Below, piece after piece: positions 1-10,171 of a stretch of DNA of 64,000 bases. The position numbers and the translations under genes were made by a program. The stretch is from Leclercia adecarboxylata. GTDB lineage: Bacteria > Pseudomonadota > Gammaproteobacteria > Enterobacterales > Enterobacteriaceae. Position 1 is the first letter of the stretch; each line of letters begins with the position of its first letter. Below the pieces are notes generated by a model. The model had not been told where the DNA came from and ran no database searches. It saw nothing but the letters and a program-made list of their open reading frames with translations. The stretch spans positions 199,232-263,231 of the forward strand of contig DERO01000008.1 in the NCBI GenBank assembly GCA_002360945.1, in the 5' to 3' direction.

Positions 1-1953
1 ATCAGTCAGTTTGAAGGCTATATCAAGCTGAACAAAAAAATCCCGCCAGAAGTGCTGACGTCGCTGAACAGCATCGACGATCCTGCACGTCTGGCCGACA
101 CCATCGCTGCGCACATGCCGCTGAAGCTGGCTGACAAACAGTCCGTGCTGGAGATGTCCGACGTTAACGAGCGTCTGGAATATCTGATGGCGATGATGGA
201 GTCTGAAATCGATCTGCTGCAGGTTGAGAAGCGCATTCGCAACCGCGTGAAAAAGCAGATGGAGAAATCTCAGCGCGAGTACTATCTGAACGAGCAGATG
301 AAGGCCATTCAGAAAGAGCTCGGTGAGATGGATGACGCACCGGACGAAAACGAAGCGCTGAAGCGTAAGATCGACGCGGCGAAAATGCCGAAAGAGGCAA
401 AAGAGAAGGCCGAAGCAGAACTGCAGAAGCTGAAAATGATGTCTCCGATGTCGGCGGAAGCGACCGTTGTACGCGGCTATATCGAGTGGATGGTTCAGGT
501 TCCGTGGAACGCCCGCAGCAAGGTTAAAAAAGACCTGCGTCAGGCCCAGGAGATTCTGGATACCGACCACTATGGTCTTGAGCGCGTCAAAGACCGCATC
601 CTTGAGTATCTCGCGGTTCAAAGCCGTGTTAACAAGCTCAAGGGCCCAATTTTGTGCCTGGTCGGGCCGCCGGGGGTGGGTAAAACCTCGCTGGGGCAGT
701 CCATTGCCAAAGCCACCGGACGTAAATACATCCGTATGGCGCTGGGCGGCGTGCGTGACGAAGCGGAAATTCGCGGTCACCGTCGGACCTACATTGGTTC
801 AATGCCGGGCAAACTGATCCAGAAAATGGCGAAAGTGGGGGTTAAAAACCCGCTGTTCCTGCTGGATGAGATCGACAAAATGTCGTCCGACATGCGTGGC
901 GATCCGGCTTCAGCCCTGCTTGAAGTGCTGGATCCAGAGCAGAACGTGGCGTTCAGCGATCACTACCTGGAAGTGGACTACGACCTTAGCGATGTGATGT
1001 TCGTGGCGACCTCCAACTCCATGAACATCCCGGCTCCGCTGCTGGATCGTATGGAAGTGATCCGTCTTTCTGGCTACACCGAAGACGAAAAACTGAATAT
1101 TGCCCGTCGTCACCTGCTGTCGAAGCAGATTGAACGTAACGCACTGAAAGAAAGCGAATTGACCGTTGATGACAGCGCGATCATCGGCATTATTCGTTAC
1201 TACACCCGTGAAGCGGGCGTGCGTAGCCTGGAGCGTGAAATCTCCAAGCTGTGTCGTAAAGCGGTGAAACAGCTGCTGCTCGACAAGACGTTGAAGCATA
1301 TTGAAATTAATGGCGACAATCTGCACGAATACCTCGGTGTTCAGCGCTACGACTATGGCCGTGCGGACAGCGAAAACCGCGTGGGCCAGGTGACCGGTCT
1401 GGCGTGGACGGAAGTGGGCGGCGATCTGCTGACCATCGAAACCGCCTGCGTACCGGGTAAAGGCAAACTCACCTACACCGGCTCGCTGGGTGAAGTGATG
1501 CAGGAGTCCATTCAGGCTGCGCTGACCGTGGTGCGCGCGCGTGCGGAAAAACTGGGTATCAATCCGGACTTTTACGAAAAACGCGACATACACGTTCACG
1601 TCCCGGAAGGGGCAACGCCGAAGGATGGCCCAAGCGCGGGTATTGCGATGTGTAGCGCCCTGGTCTCCTGCCTGACCGGCAACCCGGTGCGTGCCGATGT
1701 GGCGATGACCGGTGAAATCACCCTGCGTGGCCAGGTCCTGCCGATTGGCGGTTTGAAAGAAAAACTGCTGGCAGCTCACCGTGGCGGCATTAAAACGGTC
1801 CTCATCCCGTATGAGAACAAGCGCGATCTGGAAGAGATTCCGGATAACGTTATCGCCGATCTGGATATCCATCCGGTGAAACGTATCGAGGAAGTTCTGA
1901 CCCTTGCACTGCAGAACGAGCCTTACGGAATGCAGGTTGTGACCGCAAAATAG
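1..1953 (+). CDS. lon: ATP-dependent Lon protease, 5' end cut off by the window
   Basis: Lon is a cytoplasmic AAA+ serine protease that degrades misfolded and short-lived regulatory proteins. The reading frame is open from base 1. By alignment with the remembered 784-residue E. coli protein about 134 N-terminal residues lie outside the window. Visible are the Walker A motif GPPGVGKTS (near 666-692), the Walker B stretch LFLLDEIDK, and the C-terminal peptidase domain with GPSAG, where the catalytic Ser codon is 1633-1635 and the partner Lys of the KEK motif is 1762-1764. It ends TAA and is followed by a strong hairpin terminator, then hupB, as in E. coli. The sigma-32 promoter known for E. coli lon would lie upstream of the window. 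The identification is secure. Confidence 0.98.
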   Translation: MSQFEGYIKLNKKIPPEVLTSLNSIDDPARLADTIAAHMPLKLADKQSVLEMSDVNERLEYLMAMMESEIDLLQVEKRIRNRVKKQMEKSQREYYLNEQMKAIQKELGEMDDAPDENEALKRKIDAAKMPKEAKEKAEAELQKLKMMSPMSAEATVVRGYIEWMVQVPWNARSKVKKDLRQAQEILDTDHYGLERVKDRILEYLAVQSRVNKLKGPILCLVGPPGVGKTSLGQSIAKATGRKYIRMALGGVRDEAEIRGHRRTYIGSMPGKLIQKMAKVGVKNPLFLLDEIDKMSSDMRGDPASALLEVLDPEQNVAFSDHYLEVDYDLSDVMFVATSNSMNIPAPLLDRMEVIRLSGYTEDEKLNIARRHLLSKQIERNALKESELTVDDSAIIGIIRYYTREAGVRSLEREISKLCRKAVKQLLLDKTLKHIEINGDNLHEYLGVQRYDYGRADSENRVGQVTGLAWTEVGGDLLTIETACVPGKGKLTYTGSLGEVMQESIQAALTVVRARAEKLGINPDFYEKRDIHVHVPEGATPKDGPSAGIAMCSALVSCLTGNPVRADVAMTGEITLRGQVLPIGGLKEKLLAAHRGGIKTVLIPYENKRDLEEIPDNVIADLDIHPVKRIEEVLTLALQNEPYGMQVVTAK

Positions 1954-1983
1954 TGACCTCGCGCAAAGAGCGTCAATAAAAAC

Positions 1984-2022
1984 AAGGCTGGTGAGCCATT
2001 TCGGGCTTGCCAGCCTTTTTTT
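1984..2022 (+). terminator. Rho-independent terminator of lon
   Basis: GGCTGG and CCAGCC arms (1986-1991 and 2010-2015) enclose an 18-nt loop and run directly into seven T residues. It separates lon from hupB. Confidence 0.85.
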
Positions 2023-2163
2023 GTATAGCTAATTTAGATTGCTGATTGGGCCAGCCATCAACAACGGGTGTTGTAAGGTCATGGCAGGCCTGATATAACT
2101 GCTGCGCGGTCGCGTTGTGAAGGATTCAGGCGCGATATAAATTATAAAGAGAGGAAGAGAAGA

Positions 2164-2436
2164 GTGAATAAATCTCAACTGATTGACAAAATTGCTGCGG
2201 GTGCTGATATCTCCAAAGCTGCGGCTGGACGTGCGTTAGATGCTTTGATTGCTTCTGTTACCGAATCTCTGCAGGCTGGGGACGACGTGGCGCTGGTAGG
2301 TTTTGGTACTTTTGCTGTTAAAGAGCGTGCTGCCCGTACTGGCCGCAACCCTCAGACCGGTAAAGAGATCACCATCGCTGCTGCTAAAGTTCCGGGCTTC
2401 CGCGCCGGCAAAGCGCTGAAAGACGCAGTAAACTGA
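2164..2436 (+). CDS. hupB: DNA-binding protein HU-beta
   Basis: This is the 90-residue HU beta subunit, a nucleoid protein that bends and compacts DNA as a homodimer or a heterodimer with HU-alpha. The sequence shows the family layout: a helical dimerisation half, [22 protein letters not shown] leading into the beta arm (residues about 45-68), and a helical C-terminus. Translation starts at GTG (2164-2166), as in E. coli, preceded by AGAGAGGAAGAGAAGA with purine-rich Shine-Dalgarno character. It lies between lon and ppiD in the conserved order and has its own terminator. Confidence 0.97.
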   Translation: MNKSQLIDKIAAGADISKAAAGRALDALIASVTESLQAGDDVALVGFGTFAVKERAARTGRNPQTGKEITIAAAKVPGFRAGKALKDAVN

Positions 2437-2471
2437 TCGCTTTCTTACTTCAGGGAAGTTGAAAAGTACAA

Positions 2472-2498
2472 GGGCGCATCATTTGATGTGCCTTTTTT
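2472..2498 (+). terminator. Rho-independent terminator of hupB
   Basis: A hairpin of GGCGCATCA and GATGTGCC around a TTT loop is followed by six T residues, 35 bases after the hupB stop. Confidence 0.8.
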
Positions 2499-2647
2499 GT
2501 TTGTCCAGGCCTGATTTATGTGAGTTTATGCGAGTTGTGGGCTGACAATCGCCCCGGTTTCTTGTCACAATACGTCTTTACGCGCTGCGGTCAGGATTTC
2601 CGCCAGCGTCAGGTCACCAGTCACCTACAGCGGAGTGTGGTTACACC

Positions 2648-4519
2648 ATGATGGACAGCTTACGCACGGCTGCTAACAGTCTCGTGCTCAAGATTATTTT
2701 CGGTATCATTATCGTGTCGTTCATATTGACCGGCGTGAGCGGATACCTGATTGGCGGTAGTGCAAACTACGCCGCAAAAGTGAACGATCAGGAAATCAGC
2801 CGTGGGCAGTTTGAGAATGCATTTGCCGGTGAACGTAACCGCATGCAGCAACAGCTGGGCGATCAGTTCTCTGAACTGGCGGCGAATGAAGGGTACATGA
2901 AAAACCTGCGTCAGCAGACGCTGAACCGTCTTATCGACGAAGCGTTGCTGGATCAGTACGCCCGTGACCTCGGTCTGAGCATCAGCGACGATCAGGTTAA
3001 GAAAGCCATTTTCTCCACCCCGGCTTTCCAGAATGACGGCAAATTCGATAACACCCGCTATAACGCGATCGTGAATCAGATGGGGATGACGCCGGATCAA
3101 TACGCTCAGGCGCTGCGTAACCAGCTTACCACTCAGCAGCTGATCAACGCCGTCGTCGGCACCGACTTCATGCTCAAAGGCGAAGCGGATGAACTGGCGA
3201 CGCTGGTCTCTCAGCAGCGCGTCGTGCGCGAAGCCACTTTCGACGTTAACGCCCTGGCCGCTAAGCAGCAGGCGAGCGACGAAGAGGTGAAGAGCTACTA
3301 CGAGCAGAACAAAAATAACTTCACCGCGCCGGAGCAGTTCCGCGTGAGCTACATCAAGCTGGATGCGGCTACGATGCAGGAAAACGCCTCCGATGCGGAG
3401 ATCCAGTCTTACTACGATCAGCATCAGGATCAGTTCACTCAGCCACAGCGTAACCGTTTCAGCGTGATTCAGACCAAAACTGAAGCCGACGCCAAAGCGG
3501 CGCTGGACGAGCTGAACAAAGGCACCGACTTCGCGACGGTCGCGAAAGAGAAATCCACCGATATCATCTCTGCCAAAAACGGCGGTGACATGGGCTGGCT
3601 GGAAGAGGGCACTACGCCGGACGAGCTGAAAAATGCCGGTCTGAAAGAGAAAGGTCAACTTTCTGGTGTGATCAAATCCTCCGTCGGCTTCCTGGTGGTG
3701 CGTCTCGATGACATCACCCCTGCGACCACCAAACCGCTGGCTGACGTTCGTGATGACATCGCGGCGAAAGTGAAGCAGGAGAAAGCGCTGGATGGCTTCT
3801 ATGCGTTGCAGCAGAAAGTGAGCGACGCGGCCAGCAATGACAACGAATCGCTGGCGGGCGCTGAGCAGGCTGCGGGTGCGAAAGCCGTCACTACTGGCTG
3901 GTTTGGTCATGACAACCTGCCGGAAGAGCTGAACTTCAAGCCGGTTGCAGATGCCATCTTCAATGGCGGTCTGGTTGGCGAAAACGGCACGCCGGGCAGC
4001 AACTCTGACATCATCACCGTTGACGGCGATCGCGCTTTCGTTCTGCGCGTGAGCGAGCACAAGCCAGAAGCGATCAAGCCGCTGGATGAGGTGAAAGACC
4101 AAATCACTGCGCTGGTGAAGCATAACAAAGCCGTGCAACAGGCGAAGCTGGACGCTGAAAAGCTGCTGGCCGAGCTGAAAGCCGGTAAAGGTGACGAGGC
4201 GCTGAAAGCGGTTGGCCTGAGCTTTGGCGAGGCCAAAACGCTGAGCCGTACCGGTCAGGATCCGATCAGCCAGGCGGCATTCGGCCTGAGCCTGCCGACG
4301 AAAGACAAGCCGAGCTTCGGTATCGCCAACGATATGCAGGGCAACGTGGTGGTTCTGGCGCTGGACGAAGTGAAAGCGGGCACCATGCCGGAAGCGCAGA
4401 AGAAAGCGATGGTTCAGGGTATCACCCAGAACAACGCGCAAATTGCCTTCGAAGCACTGATGAGCAACCTGCGTAAAGAAGCCAAAATCAAGCTGGGCGA
4501 TATCATCACCCAGCAGTAA
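2648..4519 (+). CDS. ppiD: Periplasmic folding chaperone PpiD
   Basis: PpiD is an inner-membrane-anchored periplasmic chaperone of the SurA/parvulin type that sits near the Sec translocon and helps newly exported proteins fold. The 623-residue protein begins MMDSLRTAANS, has one N-terminal membrane anchor (about residues 14-38), a SurA-like N-terminal chaperone region, a parvulin PPIase-like domain (about 265-355, with GGDMGWLEEG), and a C-terminal helical region. Length and start match E. coli PpiD. In E. coli the parvulin domain has little isomerase activity; that is family knowledge. It is monocistronic here, between hupB and ybaV, and closes with a terminator. Confidence 0.97.
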   Translation: MMDSLRTAANSLVLKIIFGIIIVSFILTGVSGYLIGGSANYAAKVNDQEISRGQFENAFAGERNRMQQQLGDQFSELAANEGYMKNLRQQTLNRLIDEALLDQYARDLGLSISDDQVKKAIFSTPAFQNDGKFDNTRYNAIVNQMGMTPDQYAQALRNQLTTQQLINAVVGTDFMLKGEADELATLVSQQRVVREATFDVNALAAKQQASDEEVKSYYEQNKNNFTAPEQFRVSYIKLDAATMQENASDAEIQSYYDQHQDQFTQPQRNRFSVIQTKTEADAKAALDELNKGTDFATVAKEKSTDIISAKNGGDMGWLEEGTTPDELKNAGLKEKGQLSGVIKSSVGFLVVRLDDITPATTKPLADVRDDIAAKVKQEKALDGFYALQQKVSDAASNDNESLAGAEQAAGAKAVTTGWFGHDNLPEELNFKPVADAIFNGGLVGENGTPGSNSDIITVDGDRAFVLRVSEHKPEAIKPLDEVKDQITALVKHNKAVQQAKLDAEKLLAELKAGKGDEALKAVGLSFGEAKTLSRTGQDPISQAAFGLSLPTKDKPSFGIANDMQGNVVVLALDEVKAGTMPEAQKKAMVQGITQNNAQIAFEALMSNLRKEAKIKLGDIITQQ

Positions 4520-4544
4520 TTACGTAGCTGCTCGCAAATTTTAG

Positions 4545-5036
<492 letters not shown>

Positions 5037-5132
5037 TAACTTGCACAGTGGCAAAAATTTGCCAGGATAAAGAGGTCATACCAGTTATGACCTCTGAATC
5101 TTATAAATAACAACTCTTAAGGCTATTGCGCT

Positions 5133-5531
5133 ATGCAGACTCAAATCAAAGTACGCGGCTACCATCTGGATGTTTACCAACACGTTAATAACGCACGTTA
5201 TCTGGAGTTTCTTGAAGAGGCGCGCTGGGACGGGCTGGAAAACAGCGAAAGTTTTCAGTGGATGACCGAGCGTCGTATCGCCTTTGTAGTGGCGAACATC
5301 AACATTAACTACCGCCGCCCCGCAGTCCTCAGCGATCTCCTCACCGTTACCAGCCAACTGCAGCAGCTGAACGGCAAAAGCGGAGTGTTAAGTCAGGTGG
5401 TGACGCTTGAGCCAGAAGGGCAGGTGGTGGCTGATGCGCTGATCACTTTTGTCTGCATCGATCTAAAAACGCAGAAAGCGTTGCCGCTGGAAGGAGAGTT
5501 ACGTGAGAAGCTGGAGCTGTTAATCAAATAG
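5133..5531 (+). CDS. fadM: Long-chain acyl-CoA thioesterase FadM (YbaW)
   Basis: This is a 132-residue 4-hydroxybenzoyl-CoA-type hot-dog thioesterase. In E. coli FadM hydrolyses long-chain acyl-CoAs, including by-products of oleate beta-oxidation, and is under FadR control. The hot-dog signature is at the N-terminus: HLDVYQHVNNARYLEFLEEARWD, with Asp14 of YHLDVYQHVN as the likely catalytic acid, and VANININYRRPA forming the central strand. Length matches E. coli YbaW. It converges with queC. No FadR site was clearly resolved by eye. Confidence 0.93.
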   Translation: MQTQIKVRGYHLDVYQHVNNARYLEFLEEARWDGLENSESFQWMTERRIAFVVANININYRRPAVLSDLLTVTSQLQQLNGKSGVLSQVVTLEPEGQVVADALITFVCIDLKTQKALPLEGELREKLELLIK

Positions 5532-5544
5532 CCCCGCATTCTGA

Positions 5545-5574
5545 TGCCGGGCGAAGCGGATCCTTCCCCCGGCA
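5545..5574. repeat. REP-like inverted repeat between convergent fadM and queC
   Basis: TGCCGGG at 5545-5551 and CCCGGCA at 5568-5574 form an imperfect palindrome with GCGAAGC in the loop side, similar in composition to the REP at 53805-53836. It lies between two converging stop codons and may end transcription from both sides. Confidence 0.5.
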
Positions 5575-5586
5575 GACTGGCCACGA

Positions 5587-6282
5587 TTAGTTAAGACCGG
5601 TTTTCTTTTTCAGCGCTGCCATTACTCCGGTTTTATCCGCCAGGTAGTGGTTCAGGCCATTGGCGCGCAGGTTACAGGCGGCGCACTGGCCGCAGCCATC
5701 GCCCTGAATGCCGTTGTAGCAGGTCAGCGTTTCGTTTTGCACCAGATCCAGCTTGCCCCAGTAGTCGGCCAGCGCCCAGGTTTCGGCTTTATCGAGCCAC
5801 ATCAGCGGCGTTTCGAAGCGGATATCTTTGGCCATCCCCAGATTCACCGCATGGTTGAGCGCTTTCACAAACTCGTCGCGGCAGTCCGGGTAGCCGGAGA
5901 AGTCGGTTTCGCACACGCCGGTAATGATTGCTTCGGCTTTGACCTGGTAGGCGTAGATGGCTGTCAGGGTCAGGAAGAGGATATTACGTCCCGGCACGAA
6001 GGTATTCGGGATCCCCTCGGCATTCGGTTCGTAGTCCGGTACCGGAATGCTGTCGCGGGTGAGGCTGCTCACCGCCAGTTCGTTCAGCAGGGTGACATCC
6101 AGAACCTTATGCGCTCGTGCACCGAGTTTCGCCGCCAGTTTCTGCGCGACCGCAATTTCTTCGCTATGGCGTTGACCATAGTTAAAGGTCACACAATGAA
6201 CTTCATCATATTGCTGCAGAGCCTGAACCAGACAGGTCGTGGAGTCCTGGCCTCCACTGAACACGACAACGGCACGTTTCAT
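5587..6282 (-). CDS. queC: 7-cyano-7-deazaguanine synthase QueC
   Basis: QueC makes preQ0 from 7-carboxy-7-deazaguanine, ammonia and ATP in the pathway to queuosine in tRNA. The 231-residue protein starts [17 protein letters not shown], where SGGQDST is the PP-loop ATP-binding motif, and ends with the zinc-binding cysteines [16 protein letters not shown] (about residues 188-204). The start at 6282 was chosen over one four codons upstream because it matches E. coli QueC and places the PP-loop right after the first strand. It converges on fadM and is followed in the same direction upstream by ybaE. Confidence 0.96.
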   Translation of the reverse strand: MKRAVVVFSGGQDSTTCLVQALQQYDEVHCVTFNYGQRHSEEIAVAQKLAAKLGARAHKVLDVTLLNELAVSSLTRDSIPVPDYEPNAEGIPNTFVPGRNILFLTLTAIYAYQVKAEAIITGVCETDFSGYPDCRDEFVKALNHAVNLGMAKDIRFETPLMWLDKAETWALADYWGKLDLVQNETLTCYNGIQGDGCGQCAACNLRANGLNHYLADKTGVMAALKKKTGLN

Positions 6283-6348
6283 TAGTCTTCCCAACTTTGA
6301 CGGTTAAAGACGTATGGTAACGTCTGCCCATGACGGCGACCAGCTCCT

Positions 6349-8049
6349 TCACGTTTTCGGCGCCGGCAGCCAGGCCTCGGTAAAATCAAACCAGCCGCGC
6401 GGATTCAGGCGGATGCCGTTCACCCCCGGCGGGGCGCTGATTTGATACTGATAGTTAAACAGCGGCGTCAGAACGGCACGCTCCATTAACTGCGAGAACA
6501 CCTCTTTCAACGCCAGATGGCGCGCCGCAGCGTCGGGCAGAACCTGAACCGCATCCAGCGTCGCCATAAGGTGCGCAAACTGCGGGGCGCTGAGCAGATA
6601 CGGCCAGAGCGCATCGCAGCGCAACCACTGCTCAAGGGTGTATTCTGGCGCTTCGCCAATCAGCCTGTCGCCCATCATGATATCGGCATCCGCAAGGGCG
6701 GTGCAGCCATCCCATGTTTTCGCGTCATGAAAAATCACCGTCAACTGACAGCCTTCTTGCGCCAGGTAGCGTTTAAGCTGCTCCGCCATGGTGTGTAACT
6801 CCACTGGCAGGTGATAGATCAGGGTGAGCATCTCCGGCAGGGCGGTGGTGTGCGCCTGCGGCCACTGCGGGATTGTCCAGCCTGGCAGCAACTCCTGGGT
6901 CGGGGTGATGAGATTCTCGTCCAGCGGCAGCGTATGCAGCAGCGAGGTGTGATGAATGATGTCGATCAGCCTGCGGGCCTGCGCCTCGCTTAACTTACCG
7001 CTCTGTTTCAGCGTGAGATAGCAAAAACCAAGGCTGATGCTGTTACTGACCAGCCGCAGACTGGCAAGCTCCTCCGGTTCGCCAATGGCGATCTGCACCG
7101 GATGGCGGCAGCTGGTGCCTAAATCCTGGTCAAAAAGCTGGGGGGTGATCCAGTATTCGATCGCTTTCAGCAGTGGATGCCCCAGATGGTACTGCTCGTG
7201 GCTTTCCAGCCGGACCAGATCCGCATCGAAGATCGCCAGCCGGAACGGTCCGCTTCCCGTCAGGGGCTGTTCAGGGTGGGCAAGGCGGCTGCAGTAGCTT
7301 GCCAGACGGTGCGCCAGCCAGTAATCCGGCTGCTGTAACACGAAGGTCAGGCACTGCGGGTGAGTCACCTCAATCTGCCTGACGCTGTTAAACAGTTTGC
7401 GCAGCGCGGGCAGGGTGAGCAGCCTCATCAGCTGGCTCTGTAGTTGGGCCGCCTCGACTTTGTCACCGTTATGCCAGTGCAGGGTGGAGCGAATGTAGAA
7501 GTGCCAGCGCAGCCCGTCGGCAGAAATCTCCCAGTGATGCGCCAGATCGCCCCCCGGCTCGCTGCTGGTGTCGTTGAAGCGCGTCAAACCGGAAAAGATC
7601 TGCCCGACCAGATGCTGCTCAGCACGGCCGGGTAAAAAGCCCGGATGGAGCGGATCGAGGGGACGGTAATAGGGAATGCGCAGCGTCGGGGTGTTGTTCT
7701 GCCACTGTCCACCCAGAAAAGGGTGCAACAGGGCACGCAGCGCCTGGGGTGCCAGCTGGGCCAGCTCCAGAGCGTTGTGCTGCTGCCCATTTTTCAGTGC
7801 CTGTTCCATCATCGTATTGCGCAGTGATTCCGGCGTGACGTGAAAGCGCAGTTCGCCGCGCTTACCACGCCCGGGCTGGGCCTGCCAGCTGAGCCAGCCT
7901 GCCTCCTGGGCCTGACGCAAAAGCGTGCGCACGTGCCGCTCGCTGCAAAAGCAGCGGCTGGCCAGTTCGGCGACGCTCACCTGCTGCGGCGCACCGGCTG
8001 AGGGTTGCCACAGTCGCTGGTACTGATTAAGTCGATTAAGCTGGCGCAT
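6349..8049 (-). CDS. ybaE: SgrR-like solute-binding transcription factor YbaE
   Basis: This 566-residue protein combines an N-terminal winged helix-turn-helix of the SgrR type (about residues 1-110, with SVAELASRCFCSERHVRTLLRQAQEAGWL) with a C-terminal periplasmic peptide/solute-binding-like fold (about 160-560). SgrR senses sugar-phosphate stress; the ligand and targets of YbaE are not known to me. Length equals E. coli YbaE. It is transcribed leftwards toward queC and divergently from cof, with about 100 bases between the two starts. Confidence 0.93.
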   Translation of the reverse strand: MRQLNRLNQYQRLWQPSAGAPQQVSVAELASRCFCSERHVRTLLRQAQEAGWLSWQAQPGRGKRGELRFHVTPESLRNTMMEQALKNGQQHNALELAQLAPQALRALLHPFLGGQWQNNTPTLRIPYYRPLDPLHPGFLPGRAEQHLVGQIFSGLTRFNDTSSEPGGDLAHHWEISADGLRWHFYIRSTLHWHNGDKVEAAQLQSQLMRLLTLPALRKLFNSVRQIEVTHPQCLTFVLQQPDYWLAHRLASYCSRLAHPEQPLTGSGPFRLAIFDADLVRLESHEQYHLGHPLLKAIEYWITPQLFDQDLGTSCRHPVQIAIGEPEELASLRLVSNSISLGFCYLTLKQSGKLSEAQARRLIDIIHHTSLLHTLPLDENLITPTQELLPGWTIPQWPQAHTTALPEMLTLIYHLPVELHTMAEQLKRYLAQEGCQLTVIFHDAKTWDGCTALADADIMMGDRLIGEAPEYTLEQWLRCDALWPYLLSAPQFAHLMATLDAVQVLPDAAARHLALKEVFSQLMERAVLTPLFNYQYQISAPPGVNGIRLNPRGWFDFTEAWLPAPKT

Positions 8050-8150
8050 AGTAAACCCGGAACAATAATTTCCATCTATTCAGTATTACTTCCGTATATA
8101 TCACGCAATACTGATGCACAAGTTAACCCCCTCACATTTTCGGAGTTCCC

Positions 8151-8969
8151 ATGGCGCGGCTGGCTGCATTTGATATGGACGGTACCTTGTTAATGCCGGA
8201 TCACCGTTTAGGCGACAGGACGCTGAGTACGCTGAAGCGGCTGCATGAGCGCGACATTACGCTCACCTTTGCCACGGGACGCCATGTGCTGGAGATGCGC
8301 CATCTGATGGGCGCGCTTTCCCTCGATGCCTTTCTGATTACCGGCAACGGCACGCGGATTCACTCTCTGGAGGGGGAGGTACTCTATCGTCAGGATTTGG
8401 CCCCGGACGTGGCGGAGCAGGTGTTGCATACCACCTGGGACACCCAGGCCAGCATCCACGTGTTTAACGACACCGGCTGGCTGACCGGGAAGGAAATTCC
8501 GGCGCTGCTGGAGGCGCATGTCTACAGCGGCTTCCAGTATCAGCTGACCGATCTGCGCCGTATTCCGGCGCACGCGGTGACCAAAATCTGTTTTTGCGGC
8601 GATCACGACGATTTGTGCCGCCTGCGCATTCAGCTTAACGAGGCGCTGGGCAATCGTGCGCATCTTACTTTCTCGGCCATCGATTGCCTGGAGGTGCTGC
8701 CGGTCGGATGCAACAAAGGGTCCGCCCTGGCGGTGCTGAGTGAGCATCTGGGCTTAACCTTGCAGGAGTGTATGGCGTTTGGCGACGCGATGAACGATCG
8801 CGAGATGCTGGGCAGCGTGGGCCGCGGCCTGATTATGGGCAATGCGATGCCACAACTGATCGCCGAGCTCTCGCATTTACCGGTTATCGGACACTGCCGC
8901 AACGAGGCCGTGTCCCATTTCTTAACCCATTGGCTGGATACACCCGATCTTCCTTATTCCCCCGAATAG
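8151..8969 (+). CDS. cof: HMP-PP phosphatase Cof
   Basis: Cof is a Cof-type (IIB) HAD-superfamily phosphatase. In E. coli it hydrolyses the thiamin precursor 4-amino-2-methyl-5-hydroxymethylpyrimidine pyrophosphate and also acts on sugar and pyridoxal phosphates. HAD motif I is AFDMDGTLL (Asp nucleophile at about residue 8), motif II is FATGR, and motif IV is [12 protein letters not shown] near residue 205. The 272-residue length and the position next to ybaE match E. coli. The start is ATG at 8151 with CGGAG nine bases before it. Confidence 0.95.
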   Translation: MARLAAFDMDGTLLMPDHRLGDRTLSTLKRLHERDITLTFATGRHVLEMRHLMGALSLDAFLITGNGTRIHSLEGEVLYRQDLAPDVAEQVLHTTWDTQASIHVFNDTGWLTGKEIPALLEAHVYSGFQYQLTDLRRIPAHAVTKICFCGDHDDLCRLRIQLNEALGNRAHLTFSAIDCLEVLPVGCNKGSALAVLSEHLGLTLQECMAFGDAMNDREMLGSVGRGLIMGNAMPQLIAELSHLPVIGHCRNEAVSHFLTHWLDTPDLPYSPE

Positions 8970-8984
8970 TGAGACCCTTCCAGC

Positions 8985-9011
8985 AAGCCAGACGACAGTC
9001 TGGCTTTTTTT
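8985..9011 (+). terminator. Terminator of cof
   Basis: AAGCCAGAC (8985-8993) pairs with GTCTGGCTT (8998-9006) and continues into T residues. The T tract touches the stop codon of the convergent cysteine desulfhydrase-like gene. Confidence 0.8.
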
Positions 9012-10065
9012 ATTTCACCAGCCGGGCAATCTCTGCCAGCCACGGCGTCACGTCGCCAATGTGGGTTTTCACCCAATCGGCGTTGTAGTAGGTCTCCAGG
9101 TAGCGTTCGCCGCTATCGCACAGCAGGGTGACGATGGAGCCGGTTTGCCCCGCGTCGCGCATCCGCGCCGCCAGCTGCAGCGCGCCCCACATATTGGTCC
9201 CGGTAGAGGCCCCGACCTTACGGCCAAGCTGCGTTTCCAGCCAGTGGGCAGTAGCGACGCTGGCGGCATCCGGCACGCGGAGCATCTCGTCCACCACGTC
9301 AGGGATAAACGACGGCTCGACGCGCGGGCGGCCAATCCCTTCGATTTTGCTGCCCACCGGGCTGCGCAGGGCCGGATCGCGCTGCTGCCAGTAGTCCAGG
9401 AACACCGAGTTCTGCGGATCCACCACCATCAGGCGCGTATCGTAGCCCTGGCAGCGAATGTAGCGGCCAATGGTGGCCGAGGTACCGCCGGTGCCGGCGC
9501 TCATCACAATATGGGCCGGTACCGGATGCGGCTCATTTTGCATCTGGCGGAAAATACTGTCGGCGATATTGTTATTGCCGCGCCAGTCCGTTGCCCGCTC
9601 GGCAAAGGTAAATTGATCCATATAGTGACCGTTCAGCTCCCGGGCCAGCATCTCCGAAGCCGCATAAATTTCACAGGCGCTTTCCACAAAGTGGCAGCGG
9701 CCGCCGTAAAATTCGATCTGTTCGATTTTGCGTTTCGCGGTGCAGGAAGGCATCACGGCGATAAACGGCAGGCCGAGCAGACGAGCAAAATACGCTTCCG
9801 AAACGGCGGTTGAGCCGGAAGAGGATTCAATGATGGTGGTACCTTCATTGATCCAGCCGTTACACAGCCCGTACAGGAACAGCGAGCGTGCCAGACGGTG
9901 CTTCAGGCTGCCGGTCGGGTGGGTGCTTTCGTCTTTCAGATAGAGCTGAATACCGGCAAAACCCGGCAGGCTCAGGCGAATAAGGTGTGTGTCCGCCGAG
10001 CGTTGGTAATCGGCGTTAATTTCACTGATGGCGTTTTTAACCCAGGCGCTGTTCATCTCAGTCAT
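9010..10065 (-). CDS. PLP-dependent cysteine desulfhydrase/cysteine synthase-like protein (CdsH/CcdA type)
   Basis: This is a 351-residue fold-type II PLP enzyme of the cysteine synthase / cystathionine beta-synthase family. Seen: TGSLKHR with Lys55 as the probable Schiff-base lysine, the SSSGST substrate-loop motif (about 80-85), and the glycine-rich phosphate loop SAGTGGTSA (about 189-197). Homologues beside decR-type regulators in Pantoea ananatis and other enterobacteria are L-cysteine desulfhydrases that detoxify cysteine to pyruvate, sulfide and ammonia. It is divergent from decR, as expected for a regulated partner, and is absent at this place in E. coli. The start could also be the ATG three codons downstream (10056). 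Enzyme family is sure; the exact reaction is inferred. Confidence 0.82.
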   Translation of the reverse strand: MTEMNSAWVKNAISEINADYQRSADTHLIRLSLPGFAGIQLYLKDESTHPTGSLKHRLARSLFLYGLCNGWINEGTTIIESSSGSTAVSEAYFARLLGLPFIAVMPSCTAKRKIEQIEFYGGRCHFVESACEIYAASEMLARELNGHYMDQFTFAERATDWRGNNNIADSIFRQMQNEPHPVPAHIVMSAGTGGTSATIGRYIRCQGYDTRLMVVDPQNSVFLDYWQQRDPALRSPVGSKIEGIGRPRVEPSFIPDVVDEMLRVPDAASVATAHWLETQLGRKVGASTGTNMWGALQLAARMRDAGQTGSIVTLLCDSGERYLETYYNADWVKTHIGDVTPWLAEIARLVK

Positions 10066-10144
10066 CCGTTTGTCATTTTGTGCCCAGCATAGCGAAAAGC
10101 ACAGAAAAAATTGTTGCTATCTGGCCTTTAAAATAGAATGTAAG

Positions 10145-10159
10145 GAGAAAAATTTTCTC
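10145..10159. promoter_or_regulatory. Perfect 15-bp palindrome, probable DecR/Lrp-type operator
   Basis: GAGAAAAATTTTCTC is a perfect palindrome around one central base, ending 12 bases before the decR start codon. It is close to the Lrp-family consensus YAGHAWATTWTDCTR. It lies in the divergent gap between decR and the cysteine desulfhydrase-like gene, so it is a likely DecR site. This is inference from position and shape. Confidence 0.55.
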
Positions 10160-10171
10160 TGGAGGGTGGAT

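Noticed and set aside
910..1872. Long open frame on the minus strand inside lon
   Set aside because: It is antisense to the clearly coding lon frame, shows no family resemblance and has no ribosome site; codon bias of the opposite strand explains it.
2660..4441. 593-codon minus-strand open frame inside ppiD
   Set aside because: Antisense shadow of ppiD; composition is His/Arg/Val-rich nonsense with no domain.
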